DNA of 64,000 nucleotides from Candidatus Treponema merdequi (GTDB lineage: Bacteria > Spirochaetota > Spirochaetia > Treponematales > Treponemataceae), in NCBI GenBank assembly GCA_018064525.1, contig JAGHVB010000034.1, forward strand, positions 1-64,000. Direction: 5' to 3'. The translations under genes and the position numbers were made by a program. This document shows, piece after piece, positions 17,727-27,159 of the stretch. Each line of letters begins with the position of its first letter. Within the stretch, counting starts at the first letter, position 1. The notes below the pieces were generated by a model. It made no database searches and had not been told where the DNA came from. It worked only from the letters and a program-made list of their open reading frames with translations.

Positions 17727-19175
17727 ATGAAAGTAATCTACAACGCAAATTTAATCGACAAAAATACAAACCTCAGAGGTTTTATCGTTCTCGAAAACGA
17801 AAAAATCATCGCCGTCGAGCAACATAACGCAGAAAAACCTGCTCTCGAAGAAATCAAAAACGCAATCAAAAAAAGCGCAGCAGCAAATTCCACTGACACA
17901 TCACCAGACGAAAAACTGTTTTCATCTCTCACAACATCCGACATCACATACACCGACGCAAACTCGCTCACCGTAATGCCCGCCTTTATCGACATGCACG
18001 CACACTTCCGCTACCCGGGACAGCCGCAGAAAGAAGACCTCGACTCAGGACTTGCCGCAGCCGCAAACGGCGGTTTTGGAACTCTTGTTTTAATGCCGAA
18101 CACAAATCCGGTTATTTCTTCCCGCGAACAGGCTCTCGCAGTTATGAACGAAGCACGCGAAAAAAAGATGTCAAATATTTTTCAGACAACTTCTATTACA
18201 AAAGATTTTGGTGGAACTGATACAGCGCACATCACTAAACTCGACCGCGAAAATTTTCCTGTAATTACAGAAGACGGCCACGATGTTCTTTCGACTGATG
18301 TTATGCTTGATGGAATGAAAAAAGCCGGCGCAAATGGAATTATCGTAAGCTGCCATTCAGAAGATCCGGAACTTGCAGTCAAAGCACGCACATACAGACA
18401 GAACGCACTCAAATTGATGAAAGAATACAATATTCCGGCATGGGGAATTGTTCCAGACGGCTTACAGGTTCCACAGAAAATCTACGACGAAATACAGACA
18501 AATCTCGAACAGGCAAACGAACTTTTACGAACTGCCGAAGACACTTTTACAGAACGAAATCTTCTGCTCGCAGAAAAGGCAGACTGTCGTGTTCACATTG
18601 CGCATGTAAGTACAAAAGGAAGCATTGATTTTGTCCGCGAGGCAAAAAAGAAAGCCGCTTCTCTTTCAAAAAAATATATGGTATCGTGCGAAATCACTCC
18701 GCATCATCTTGCCTTGACCGGAACAAAAATCCCGGAAATTTTCGCGCTCGTAAATCCGCCGCTCCGTTCAGAAACTGACCGCCGCTCCCTTATCGAAGCT
18801 CTCCGCGACGGAACAGCCGACACAATTTCTACCGACCACGCGCCGCATACCGCAGACGATAAAGCCGCCGGTTCTCCGGGATTTACCGGAAGCGAAACTG
18901 CATTTGCAGTATGCAACACAGTTCTCGTAAAACAGGAAGGCTTTACGCTCAATAAACTTTCTGAACTTATGTCAGCAAACGCCGCAGAAATTCTCGGACT
19001 TAAAAAAGGCTTGCTCAAGCCGGGCTATGACGCAGATTTAGTTCTCGTTGCACCGGACGAAAAATGGACTGTCCGAGCCGCCGAATTTAAAAGCAAAGGA
19101 AAGGCAAGCCCGTTTGAAGACAAGGAACTTACCGGAAAAGTAAAATCGCTTTATATCGGCGGAAGAAAAATCTGA
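17727..19175 (+). CDS. pyrC: Dihydroorotase
   Basis: VMPAFIDMHAHFRYPGQPQKEDLDSG, ITPHHLALTG, ISTDHAPHT. Confidence 0.92.
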   Translation: MKVIYNANLIDKNTNLRGFIVLENEKIIAVEQHNAEKPALEEIKNAIKKSAAANSTDTSPDEKLFSSLTTSDITYTDANSLTVMPAFIDMHAHFRYPGQPQKEDLDSGLAAAANGGFGTLVLMPNTNPVISSREQALAVMNEAREKKMSNIFQTTSITKDFGGTDTAHITKLDRENFPVITEDGHDVLSTDVMLDGMKKAGANGIIVSCHSEDPELAVKARTYRQNALKLMKEYNIPAWGIVPDGLQVPQKIYDEIQTNLEQANELLRTAEDTFTERNLLLAEKADCRVHIAHVSTKGSIDFVREAKKKAASLSKKYMVSCEITPHHLALTGTKIPEIFALVNPPLRSETDRRSLIEALRDGTADTISTDHAPHTADDKAAGSPGFTGSETAFAVCNTVLVKQEGFTLNKLSELMSANAAEILGLKKGLLKPGYDADLVLVAPDEKWTVRAAEFKSKGKASPFEDKELTGKVKSLYIGGRKI

Positions 19176-19208
19176 TATTTTTTTTATACATCAAGGAAAA
19201 AATCATTT

Positions 19209-19976
19209 ATGCCGGAAATTACAATCGTTCATTACATAATCATCTGTGCTGCAGTCTTTGTTGCAGGATTTGTTGACGCAATTGCCGGAGGCGGCGGACT
19301 TATTACGCTTCCGGCTTATTTAATTACCGGACTTCCGTCACATTATGTTCTTGGAACAAACAAGCTCGGTTCTGCAATGGGAACAGTTGTTTCTACCGCA
19401 GAATATATCAAAGACGGTTTTGTAAACTGGAAAAGTGGAATTTTCTGCATTCTGTTTACATTTGCAGGTGCATTTATCGGTTCAAACCTTGCGCTTTTAA
19501 TTCCTGACAGAATTTTCAAAATCATAATGATTGTTCTTTTACCGGTAATTGCAGTTTATGTTTTTACCCACAAAAAAATTGAAAACACAAATCCGCCTTT
19601 TTCACCTCGAAAAACACTTATTCTCTGCATTCTCTGTTCATTCTTTGTCGGAATCTACGACGGCTTTTACGGTCCCGGAACAGGAACTTTTCTCATTCTT
19701 CTTCTGACAGGACTCTGCCGCCTCACACTCAATCAGACAGCAGGCACAACAAAAATCATCAATCTCACATCCGATTTGACTTCACTTGCAGTCTTCGTAT
19801 GGAACGGAAAAATCATCTGGACTCTCGGACTCATCGCCGGCATTTTTTCTATCGCCGGAAACTATATCGGTGCCAAAACATTCGTCAAGAATGGAACAAA
19901 AATTGCCCGCCCGATTGTAATCATTGTTCTGTCTGCACTGTTCGTAAAAATTTTAGTTGAATGGTTAATCGATTGA
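19209..19976 (+). CDS. TSUP (TauE/SafE) family permease
   Basis: FVDAIAGGGGLITLPAYLITGLP...LGTNKLGSAMGT...GFYGPGTGTF. Confidence 0.9.
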   Translation: MPEITIVHYIIICAAVFVAGFVDAIAGGGGLITLPAYLITGLPSHYVLGTNKLGSAMGTVVSTAEYIKDGFVNWKSGIFCILFTFAGAFIGSNLALLIPDRIFKIIMIVLLPVIAVYVFTHKKIENTNPPFSPRKTLILCILCSFFVGIYDGFYGPGTGTFLILLLTGLCRLTLNQTAGTTKIINLTSDLTSLAVFVWNGKIIWTLGLIAGIFSIAGNYIGAKTFVKNGTKIARPIVIIVLSALFVKILVEWLID

Positions 19977-21113
19977 ACGGCAAACACGGAAGCCGACTTC
20001 TTCATAACCTACTTCATAATATCCATCTTCACGATTTGAAACTGCACTGTCACACGGTGCACTGGAATAGCAGCCTCCACGACGGCATCGTTTGGAATTA
20101 TTCATCGATGAAGCTCCGATTGGATTCTGAAAATAGTCGTCAACTTTATATGAAGAATCATTGACTGTAACATCATCATCATAAAAGTCATAACACCATT
20201 CCCACGCATTTCCATTCATATCATACAGATTTAATTTATTCGGCTTTCTGGTACCTGCATCAGCAATTCCAGTTGTATTATATATTGCAAATTCATTTAG
20301 TGCTGTATCACTTTCACTCTCTGTAAATGCTGAACCTGGATAAGATGTCTGGACTCCAGCATGTGCATAAGTCCATTCTTTTGCATTTGGATCTCCTCCA
20401 CGGGCAGCAAATTCCCATTCTGCTTCTGTAGGAAGTCTGTATCCTTTTTTTGTCCATTTTTTAGTTGTCAAATCATATGCTGCATAGATTTCTTTTTTTA
20501 AATCGGCATCTGATGCAATATACGGATTTTTTAATTCACTATCACTGTAATATACATACTGGTCTGTTTTGTCTCCAAATGTTTTCTTTGTAATTTCATT
20601 ACAGAATGCACAAATCTGAAATACTGTATAATTTACCGCAGGCTTAATTGAATCTGTTGAAGTATTATTCATAACATCTGCCCAAAGCTGTTCTGTTACT
20701 TCATACTGGCTCATTACAAAAGGATCCAGCTTTACTTTTCGGTTTTTTAAAAATGCTCCTTTATAATAATTGCTTTCCGATTCTAAAACATAACTGTTCC
20801 AGCTGGAATCATCAATCATAGTTACTGTTGCTACTGTTCCTGCCGGAATAATTACTGCTTCACTTGTTTTTGCAATTGATTTTCCAGAAATTACGAGATT
20901 TCCATTGAAATCCATCCAGTTTGCTTTTGCAACTTCACCCTGTTTCTGTGATGATACTCCATTAAGACCACCATTTTGTTTAGGAACATAAGTATAAACA
21001 AGCGGAACCTGTTTACTTTCTCCGCCTGTACCCGAAGGACTATTACATCCCGAAACTACACAAACTGTCACTAAACTCAATCCAAATAAAATTCCATTCA
21101 AAAACTTTTTCAT
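19965..21113 (-). CDS. Lipoprotein with formylglycine-generating-enzyme (SUMF1) domain
   Basis: Lipobox VCVVSGCNSP; SQYEVTEQLWADVM, GYRLPTEAEWEFAARGG, NAWEWCYDFY, RRGGCYSS...VGFRVCR. 3' end overlaps the convergent TSUP gene by 12 bp. Confidence 0.88.
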   Translation of the reverse strand: MKKFLNGILFGLSLVTVCVVSGCNSPSGTGGESKQVPLVYTYVPKQNGGLNGVSSQKQGEVAKANWMDFNGNLVISGKSIAKTSEAVIIPAGTVATVTMIDDSSWNSYVLESESNYYKGAFLKNRKVKLDPFVMSQYEVTEQLWADVMNNTSTDSIKPAVNYTVFQICAFCNEITKKTFGDKTDQYVYYSDSELKNPYIASDADLKKEIYAAYDLTTKKWTKKGYRLPTEAEWEFAARGGDPNAKEWTYAHAGVQTSYPGSAFTESESDTALNEFAIYNTTGIADAGTRKPNKLNLYDMNGNAWEWCYDFYDDDVTVNDSSYKVDDYFQNPIGASSMNNSKRCRRGGCYSSAPCDSAVSNREDGYYEVGYEEVGFRVCRSID

Positions 21114-21160
21114 ATTTCCTCTAAAAAAAGTATAAAATTGATAGTTTTAATAGTCAATAA

Positions 21161-21287
21161 CAAAAAACCCTTTGAAAGAGCCCAGGTTGTCTACGGCACA
21201 CCTGTCATCCGCATACCGTTGCTTCGTTCCCGATCTCGCGGGGTTTTGCGGCGACAAATTGCATAGGACCTGGACTCATTCAAAGGG
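21161..21287 (-). ncRNA. ffs: Signal recognition particle RNA (4.5S type)
   Basis: Minus strand CCCTTTGAATGAGTCCAGGTCC...GAGATCGGGAACGAAGCAACGGTATGCGGATGACAGGTGTGCCGTAGACAACCTGGGCTCTTTCAAAGGGTTTTTTG. GGAA tetraloop, AGCA asymmetric loop, GATGAC-AGGTGTGCCG, closed outer stem and T-tract. Confidence 0.88.
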
Positions 21288-21368
21288 TCTCAAGTAATTT
21301 TATATTAACAAAAAATATGAAATGTGTAAACCGACCGAAAAATCTGATTTATTTATTCCATCTTCATA

Positions 21369-22730
21369 TTATCTGAACTTTTGATATGCGATTCCTGTCA
21401 TAGGTTTTGAACGTGCTATTACATTTCCATTTGAATCATACGCTTCAACTACACAATGACAATATTCTTTAAGCATAAAGAAAAACTCTATGTTATTTGA
21501 TGTTTCGCGTTTCTGATTTGCAAGATTTATTTCCTTTTCTGCAGAAAAAGAACTCGGATATGATGTATCATTTATATACAGAATATATTTTGTTGCACCA
21601 GGATATTTATCCCATTTTGCTTCAAGCTGATTTGTATATTTGTTTGCAAAATATAAATTAAAACCTTTTATTGTTCCAACTCCAGAAGACGGTTGTTTTG
21701 GCGGCTGATAAATTGGAGCTGGTTCTGTCACATAATAATAATTAGGACTCAATGTAAAAATTTCTTTGTCATCTTTATCACAGGCAGCAACAATACAGAA
21801 AATAAACTGATTATAATAATCAATTCTTAAAGATATTCCATTTGAATTTGCAGAAGCTTTATACTTACTGTAATTTTTATAATTCTCTGAAAAATCTTCA
21901 AGTTTATCATAGCTGCCTTCTGTGTAATAAACATTATAGTGATCAGCAACCTGCGACTTTGTCCATCTGAAAGTCATTTTATCTGCCTGTTCTTCACCTG
22001 CCCATTCAAAATAATATAACTTGTCTTTTGAAACTGGAGCTGCATAAATCAAATTTTCATTACGATAAAGAATTTCCGAATCTTCTTCATCTTTATAGCA
22101 GGAAGCAATTACAAAATAATATGTTTTATCCGGTTCTGAGATTTGATATGAAAAAGTCTGTGTCGACAAATCAAATTCTTCTCCATATTCAACTATCTCA
22201 TCAAAAGTCGGAACATATTCCCCTTCACACCCATACGCAAAAAGAAAATACAGATTTGCACCCTGAGATTTTGTCCACTTGAGTGTACATACAGAATTAT
22301 TCTGATAGCTTTCTTCAAAATCCCAGTTAAATGAAGGATCATAATAAAAACTCTTATATTCTCCGATTTCCTGAATTTCATTTCCTGCAGAATCTATTGC
22401 CGTAACATAGAAAAAAACATAACCCTGTTCAGTCTCAAGTATAGAAATTTCTGATGTCAGCGGATCTGAATCGAAAAACATATTATTCTGTCTGATTTCT
22501 TCAACTGTTGCAGAATCTGTATCTTTTTCAAGATAATATACGCGGTAGAACGCTGCTCCATAAATTGAACTCCAGTCCATATCAATGATATTTTCAGAAA
22601 TGCTGCACTCTTTCCACCTTAATTTACTTTCCAGATCATTTAAATTATTATCTGTTTTTGAACTTGAAACAGGTGAACTGCAGGAAAATAGTAATATACA
22701 CGAAATCAAAATAATAAAAAGTTTTCTCAT
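21369..22730 (-). CDS. Lipoprotein with fibronectin III-like repeats
   Basis: MRKLFIILISCILLFSCSSPVSSSK lipobox; repeated W(x)xxxGAxxYxxxY motifs. Confidence 0.7.
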   Translation of the reverse strand: MRKLFIILISCILLFSCSSPVSSSKTDNNLNDLESKLRWKECSISENIIDMDWSSIYGAAFYRVYYLEKDTDSATVEEIRQNNMFFDSDPLTSEISILETEQGYVFFYVTAIDSAGNEIQEIGEYKSFYYDPSFNWDFEESYQNNSVCTLKWTKSQGANLYFLFAYGCEGEYVPTFDEIVEYGEEFDLSTQTFSYQISEPDKTYYFVIASCYKDEEDSEILYRNENLIYAAPVSKDKLYYFEWAGEEQADKMTFRWTKSQVADHYNVYYTEGSYDKLEDFSENYKNYSKYKASANSNGISLRIDYYNQFIFCIVAACDKDDKEIFTLSPNYYYVTEPAPIYQPPKQPSSGVGTIKGFNLYFANKYTNQLEAKWDKYPGATKYILYINDTSYPSSFSAEKEINLANQKRETSNNIEFFFMLKEYCHCVVEAYDSNGNVIARSKPMTGIAYQKFR

Positions 22731-22913
22731 ACAGTCAGAATATCATATTTAAGAAATTATTTTAAGGCTAAAAATCTTTATCTGCAGATTTCCCACTGTT
22801 CTAAACTACAACTTTAGCCGATAAATAATAGATAAGATTGAATTTCAATTCATTCTTCTATAAAATACGGATTGTCTGGAATTTACGGACAATAAAATTA
22901 CAAGGAAACAAAA

Positions 22914-23786
22914 ATGGACAAATTAAAAGTACTTTTAGCCAAAGGAAGAATCTACGAATCAGTTTACGAATTATTGAATGATGTTGGTATTTCAATTCAT
23001 CTTCCAGAAAGAACTTACTTTCCTACAACAAATCAGAAAGATTTGGCTTTTCAGGTTGTAAAACCACAGATTACAAGCCTTTTGCTTGCTCAGAATAAAG
23101 CAGATGTCGGATTCTCAGGAAAAGACTGGGTTTACGAAAACGGCGTTGAAGACAAAGTTGAAGAAATCATGGACCTCGGATTTGACGGCGTACGAATCGT
23201 TGCTGCAATTCCAGAGACTAAAGATTTTGACAAGCTTCTCAAAGGACCTGTTACAATCGCAACTGAATATCAGGCTTTGAGCCGCAAATGGGTAGAAAAT
23301 AAAAAAATCGACGGAACAATTTTCCGCACATGGGGAACTTCTGAAGGATTTGTTCAGGACAACGAAGATGCTCTTGCTCAGATTCTTATCGACAACACAT
23401 CAACAGGTTCTTCACTCAAGGCAAACAGACTCAAGATTGTTGATACTTTGATGGAATCTTCAACAAGAATGTACGCTTCAAAAGAAGCAATGAAAGATCC
23501 GGAAAAGAAACAGAAGATAATGGAACTTAAAATGCTTTTTGAAGCAGTTCTCAGCGCTCGCTCACGCGTAATGCTCGAAATGAATGTTTCAAAAGAAAAC
23601 TTCGAAGGCCTCATCAAAGGAATTCCTTCGATGAAGAGCCCGACTGTAAGCCCTCTTTTTGGCGACAACGGTTATGCAGTTAAAATCGCTGTCAAAAAAA
23701 GTGAAGTTCCGACATTACTCCCACAACTCAAAAATCTTGGCGCAACAGACATTCTCGAATACGAACTGCGTAAAGTAATGTGCTAA
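22914..23786 (+). CDS. hisG: ATP phosphoribosyltransferase (long form)
   Basis: LKVLLAKGRIYESVYELLNDVGI, VGFSGKDWVYENG, DNTSTGSSLKANRLKIVDTLMESSTR. Confidence 0.92.
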   Translation: MDKLKVLLAKGRIYESVYELLNDVGISIHLPERTYFPTTNQKDLAFQVVKPQITSLLLAQNKADVGFSGKDWVYENGVEDKVEEIMDLGFDGVRIVAAIPETKDFDKLLKGPVTIATEYQALSRKWVENKKIDGTIFRTWGTSEGFVQDNEDALAQILIDNTSTGSSLKANRLKIVDTLMESSTRMYASKEAMKDPEKKQKIMELKMLFEAVLSARSRVMLEMNVSKENFEGLIKGIPSMKSPTVSPLFGDNGYAVKIAVKKSEVPTLLPQLKNLGATDILEYELRKVMC

Positions 23787-23835
23787 GTGGAATTTTATCG
23801 TATTTTTTTTCAAAACGATTTTTAAGAGGAACGAT

Positions 23836-24453
23836 ATGCGAATTGCGACAGTTGAACGAAATACAAAAGAAACTCAGATTAAGTTAACTCTTAATCTCGA
23901 CGGAACCGGCAAATGCACAGTTAAGAACCCGATCGGATTTTTTGACCACATGCTCCAGGCTTTCTGCAAGCACGGAATGTTTGACCTCGAAGGAGAATTA
24001 AAAGGCGATCTCGAAGTTGATCAGCACCACTTGATTGAAGACACAGGAATTGCGCTCGGTCAGTGCTTTGAAAAAGCACTCGGAAACTGCGCTGGTATTT
24101 TCCGTTCTGGATGTTTCCTCTATCCGATGGATGAAAGTCTCTGTCGTGCTGCCGTTGATTTTGGCGGCCGCCCGTTTCTCGTCTGTAAAGCAGCTCTTAC
24201 CGGAATTCCACTTGTATCAATCGGTCAGGATGGAAAAGAAGCAAGTTTTCAGACAGACTGTTTTGAAGATTTCTGGCAGGGATTTACTGCAAACGCAAAA
24301 TGCAATTTACACCTCGACGCACTCCGCGGCCGCAGCGACCACCACAAAATGGAAGGTCTTTTCAAAGCCGCAGCCCGCGCAATCCGTCAGGCCGTAGAAA
24401 TTGACCCGAGAAGAAACGGTGAAGTTCCCAGCACAAAAGGTGTGATTGTTTAA
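23836..24453 (+). CDS. hisB: Imidazoleglycerol-phosphate dehydratase
   Basis: IGFFDHMLQAFCKHGMFDLEGELKGDLEVDQHHLIEDTGIALGQ, GRSDHHKMEGLFKAAARAIRQA, STKGVI. Confidence 0.95.
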   Translation: MRIATVERNTKETQIKLTLNLDGTGKCTVKNPIGFFDHMLQAFCKHGMFDLEGELKGDLEVDQHHLIEDTGIALGQCFEKALGNCAGIFRSGCFLYPMDESLCRAAVDFGGRPFLVCKAALTGIPLVSIGQDGKEASFQTDCFEDFWQGFTANAKCNLHLDALRGRSDHHKMEGLFKAAARAIRQAVEIDPRRNGEVPSTKGVIV

Positions 24454-24475
24454 GAAAAAATTTTTTCAAAAAAAT

Positions 24476-24522
24476 GGCTGTCCACGAAGTAATTCAAAAC
24501 TTCAACCGGACAGCCTTTTTTT
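24476..24522 (+). terminator. Rho-independent terminator after hisB
   Basis: GGCTGTCC...GGACAGCC (inner GAAGT/ACTTC) then T7. Confidence 0.8.
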
Positions 24523-25441
24523 ATGCATTAAGCAATTTTTGAATTTTATCTAAAGGAACATTAAAAGTATCAGAAGCAACTTCAGCAGAAATATTTAATT
24601 TTTGCATAGCATTAATTGCAGATTCAAGCCTCCCTTTTTCAAGTCCTTGCTCAATACCTTGCTCAATACCTTGCTCAATACCCTGTTCTATACCCTGTTC
24701 TATACCCTGTTCTATGCCTTGTTTTAATCCTTCTTGCAATCCTATCTGTTTTCCTTTTTCAAGACCTTCTTTAAGTTTGTCAGAAAATTCCGTACTTAAA
24801 AACATAAATTGCCTCCGATAATCAATATCCTGCTTGGCCATAGATGTATACCTGCTTAATGTCTCAGTAAACTCATCTGTAGGAATATCAGTTTTAATAA
24901 AATTGAAAAAATTTCGAACATTTTTGTCAGGATGTTTTTCAAGCTGGCATATATTATAAAATACTTTAGTTGTTTCGTCATCTCCAATTTCAGGTAATTC
25001 AAGACACTGTGTTTTAAAAGTATAGACAGGTAATTTCTCATTAAATGGATCTTCAAGACAAAGAAAAATAATTATATTCTCTTTTAATTCAGAATAATCT
25101 TTTCCCTGTTTTAAACTATCAACATCAATACAACTTGAATAAAATCTTGCTCTTTTTAACAGATTTGATTTATTAGTCGTCTGCATCTCAATATCATAAC
25201 AATGCTTATCATCGACTGTATAAACATCAAACCGAATCCCATGAGAATCATAAGAATCTTTAAAATATACTTCTGAATTAGTATATTCCAGTTTTTTAAT
25301 TTTAATATTTAACAAAAGTTCAAGAGTATGTCTGCAGATTTCTTCATTCTGCATAACTTTTGTAAAAATAAAATTATTTGAAAAGGGAAGATTATTCCAT
25401 TTCTCAATCAATTCATCAGGCGCTAAAATTAATTCTGACAT
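24521..25441 (-). CDS. Rpn/PD-(D/E)XK nuclease family transposase-like protein with GIEQ tandem repeat
   Basis: PFSNNFIFTKVMQNEEICRHTLELLLNIKI...GIRFDVYTVDDKHCYDIEMQTTNKSNLLKRARFYSSCID; C-terminal (GIEQ)n. Confidence 0.85.
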   Translation of the reverse strand: MSELILAPDELIEKWNNLPFSNNFIFTKVMQNEEICRHTLELLLNIKIKKLEYTNSEVYFKDSYDSHGIRFDVYTVDDKHCYDIEMQTTNKSNLLKRARFYSSCIDVDSLKQGKDYSELKENIIIFLCLEDPFNEKLPVYTFKTQCLELPEIGDDETTKVFYNICQLEKHPDKNVRNFFNFIKTDIPTDEFTETLSRYTSMAKQDIDYRRQFMFLSTEFSDKLKEGLEKGKQIGLQEGLKQGIEQGIEQGIEQGIEQGIEQGIEQGLEKGRLESAINAMQKLNISAEVASDTFNVPLDKIQKLLNA

Positions 25442-25532
25442 ATTTCTCCTTGAAGTTTTTAATCAACTTCTCAGAGATATAAATACAAATTTTTTTAAAA
25501 AAACTAACCAATATTTAAAAAAATTATATATT

Positions 25533-26237
25533 TTATCCAATCAACTTTTCAACGATAACGAGATTTCTTTCTCTCGCATCGTTTTCTGTATCTGTCAAAA
25601 ATGGAACTTCGAGCGGCTCGATTTTATAAGAGTTTTCATTGTAATTTATAGCAGACATTTCTTCTGTAATTTTTTCTTTCTTTGCTTTATAAGCCGCAAG
25701 CTTTCCGCCAGAAGGAAGCATATTCAAAAGAGTTTTTATCATCTTTTTATCAAGCGGTCTGAAAGCACGGAATACTGCGATGTCTATCGATTCTTTTTCA
25801 ACTCGTTCTGCTTCTACATTTTTTACTGAAACATTTTTAAATCCGAGAATCGCAGCACAGTTTTCAAGAAAAGCACAGCGCTTACTCATTCGTTCCACCA
25901 GAACAAAATTAAACTGCGGTAAACTCGCAGCAAGTGGAATTCCAGGAAGCCCGCCTCCGCTTCCAATATCGCCAATCACAACGCTGCCTTTTTTCGAAAC
26001 GCAGTCATCTGCCAGCGCCTCTATTTTTTTGCACGCACAGAGACTGTCGAGAATATGGCGGACAACAATTTCATCGTGATCATCAGTGTTTACAAGATTG
26101 TAAGCAGAATTAAAAAGACGAAGTTCATTGATATATTTTTCCATCAACGGACAGATACGGTCCGCATCGCTTTGAGAAAAATTTAATTTTAATAATCCGT
26201 CTTTAAGTAAATCTGACATTCTATTTTCCGATATCAA
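25533..26237 (-). CDS. rsmG: 16S rRNA (guanine527-N7)-methyltransferase
   Basis: NLVNTDDHDEIVVRHILDSL, IGDIGSGGGLPGIPLAASLP, VFRAFRPLDK. Confidence 0.9.
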   Translation of the reverse strand: MISENRMSDLLKDGLLKLNFSQSDADRICPLMEKYINELRLFNSAYNLVNTDDHDEIVVRHILDSLCACKKIEALADDCVSKKGSVVIGDIGSGGGLPGIPLAASLPQFNFVLVERMSKRCAFLENCAAILGFKNVSVKNVEAERVEKESIDIAVFRAFRPLDKKMIKTLLNMLPSGGKLAAYKAKKEKITEEMSAINYNENSYKIEPLEVPFLTDTENDARERNLVIVEKLIG

Positions 26238-27159
26238 GAAGAAGATCGCTTGTATATCCGTCTGTTGTTTCGCGAATAGTAATTAAGTTTCCGGTTTTTA
26301 TAGCGGTAACATTTTTTCTTTCACAGAATTTATAAAGCAGGCTGTTCTTGTTTTCTTTGTCCTGAGAAACTGAAAGTTCAACCTGATAAACATTTCTTCC
26401 ATTATGAGTTCCGGCTGCCTTGAAATAAATGTAAAATGTTTCTGACAGAGTAACTTTATTGTAAAGCGCCTTGCAATCGCCAGTCAATAAAAATGATCCG
26501 TCGTTTGTCATATCGCTGAAGTAAACTGCGTTACATGATTTTAACAGATCATAACTGTTTACAACAAACCGTAAAATTGCCGGCGGTTCATTTGAAGGTT
26601 TTAATTTTGAAAAATCAGGTTTTTTAATTTCACTTTGAGCAGCTTTTATTTCATTGAGTTCTTTTAAAATCTGTTCAAGCACTGCATTCTGATTTTGATT
26701 TGTTAAAGTTGAATTTGTAAGCGATGCATTTCCACTGCCTGTCAAAAGTGATGCCATTCCTGGCAAAAGTCCCTGACCGGAAAGTGCTGTCAAATCAGTT
26801 GCACTTATTGAATCAATCTGTCTTAAGACATTTTCTTTTGTTAACTGTTCCGGTGCTGGCTTTGAAGTTTCTGTCTTTGTTTCTGTTTTCTGTTCTGTCT
26901 TTGTATATTTCTGTCCAGGAGTATATTGAGCTGAATTATTTTTTTCCTGATTGTTCTTTTTCGGCATTGCCGGAAAATCAGGCATTTGCATTTTTCCAAA
27001 CTCTACAGAAGGGACAACTGGTTTTACTGGTTTTACCGGCGCAACAGGAATTACATTTCGTGATTCCTGTTTATCATCAGAAGAACTGGCTGTACAGATT
27101 CCACCTGAGAGAAAAATTACAAAACTGACAGCAAAAAATTTTCTCTTACAAAGCTTCAA
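26221..27159 (-). CDS. Exported protein of unknown function
   Basis: Likely TTG start at 27159 (SD GAGGA upstream), giving KLCKRKFFAVSFVIFLSGGICTASSS. The track ATG at 27213 lies deep in the preceding gene. Confidence 0.6.
   Translation of the reverse strand: MKLCKRKFFAVSFVIFLSGGICTASSSDDKQESRNVIPVAPVKPVKPVVPSVEFGKMQMPDFPAMPKKNNQEKNNSAQYTPGQKYTKTEQKTETKTETSKPAPEQLTKENVLRQIDSISATDLTALSGQGLLPGMASLLTGSGNASLTNSTLTNQNQNAVLEQILKELNEIKAAQSEIKKPDFSKLKPSNEPPAILRFVVNSYDLLKSCNAVYFSDMTNDGSFLLTGDCKALYNKVTLSETFYIYFKAAGTHNGRNVYQVELSVSQDKENKNSLLYKFCERKNVTAIKTGNLITIRETTDGYTSDLLLDIGK

Noticed and set aside
21161-21287. Considered as an attenuator or T-box leader
   Set aside because: Motifs match SRP domain IV and the flanking pairing forms a single SRP-like rod; no antiterminator alternatives.
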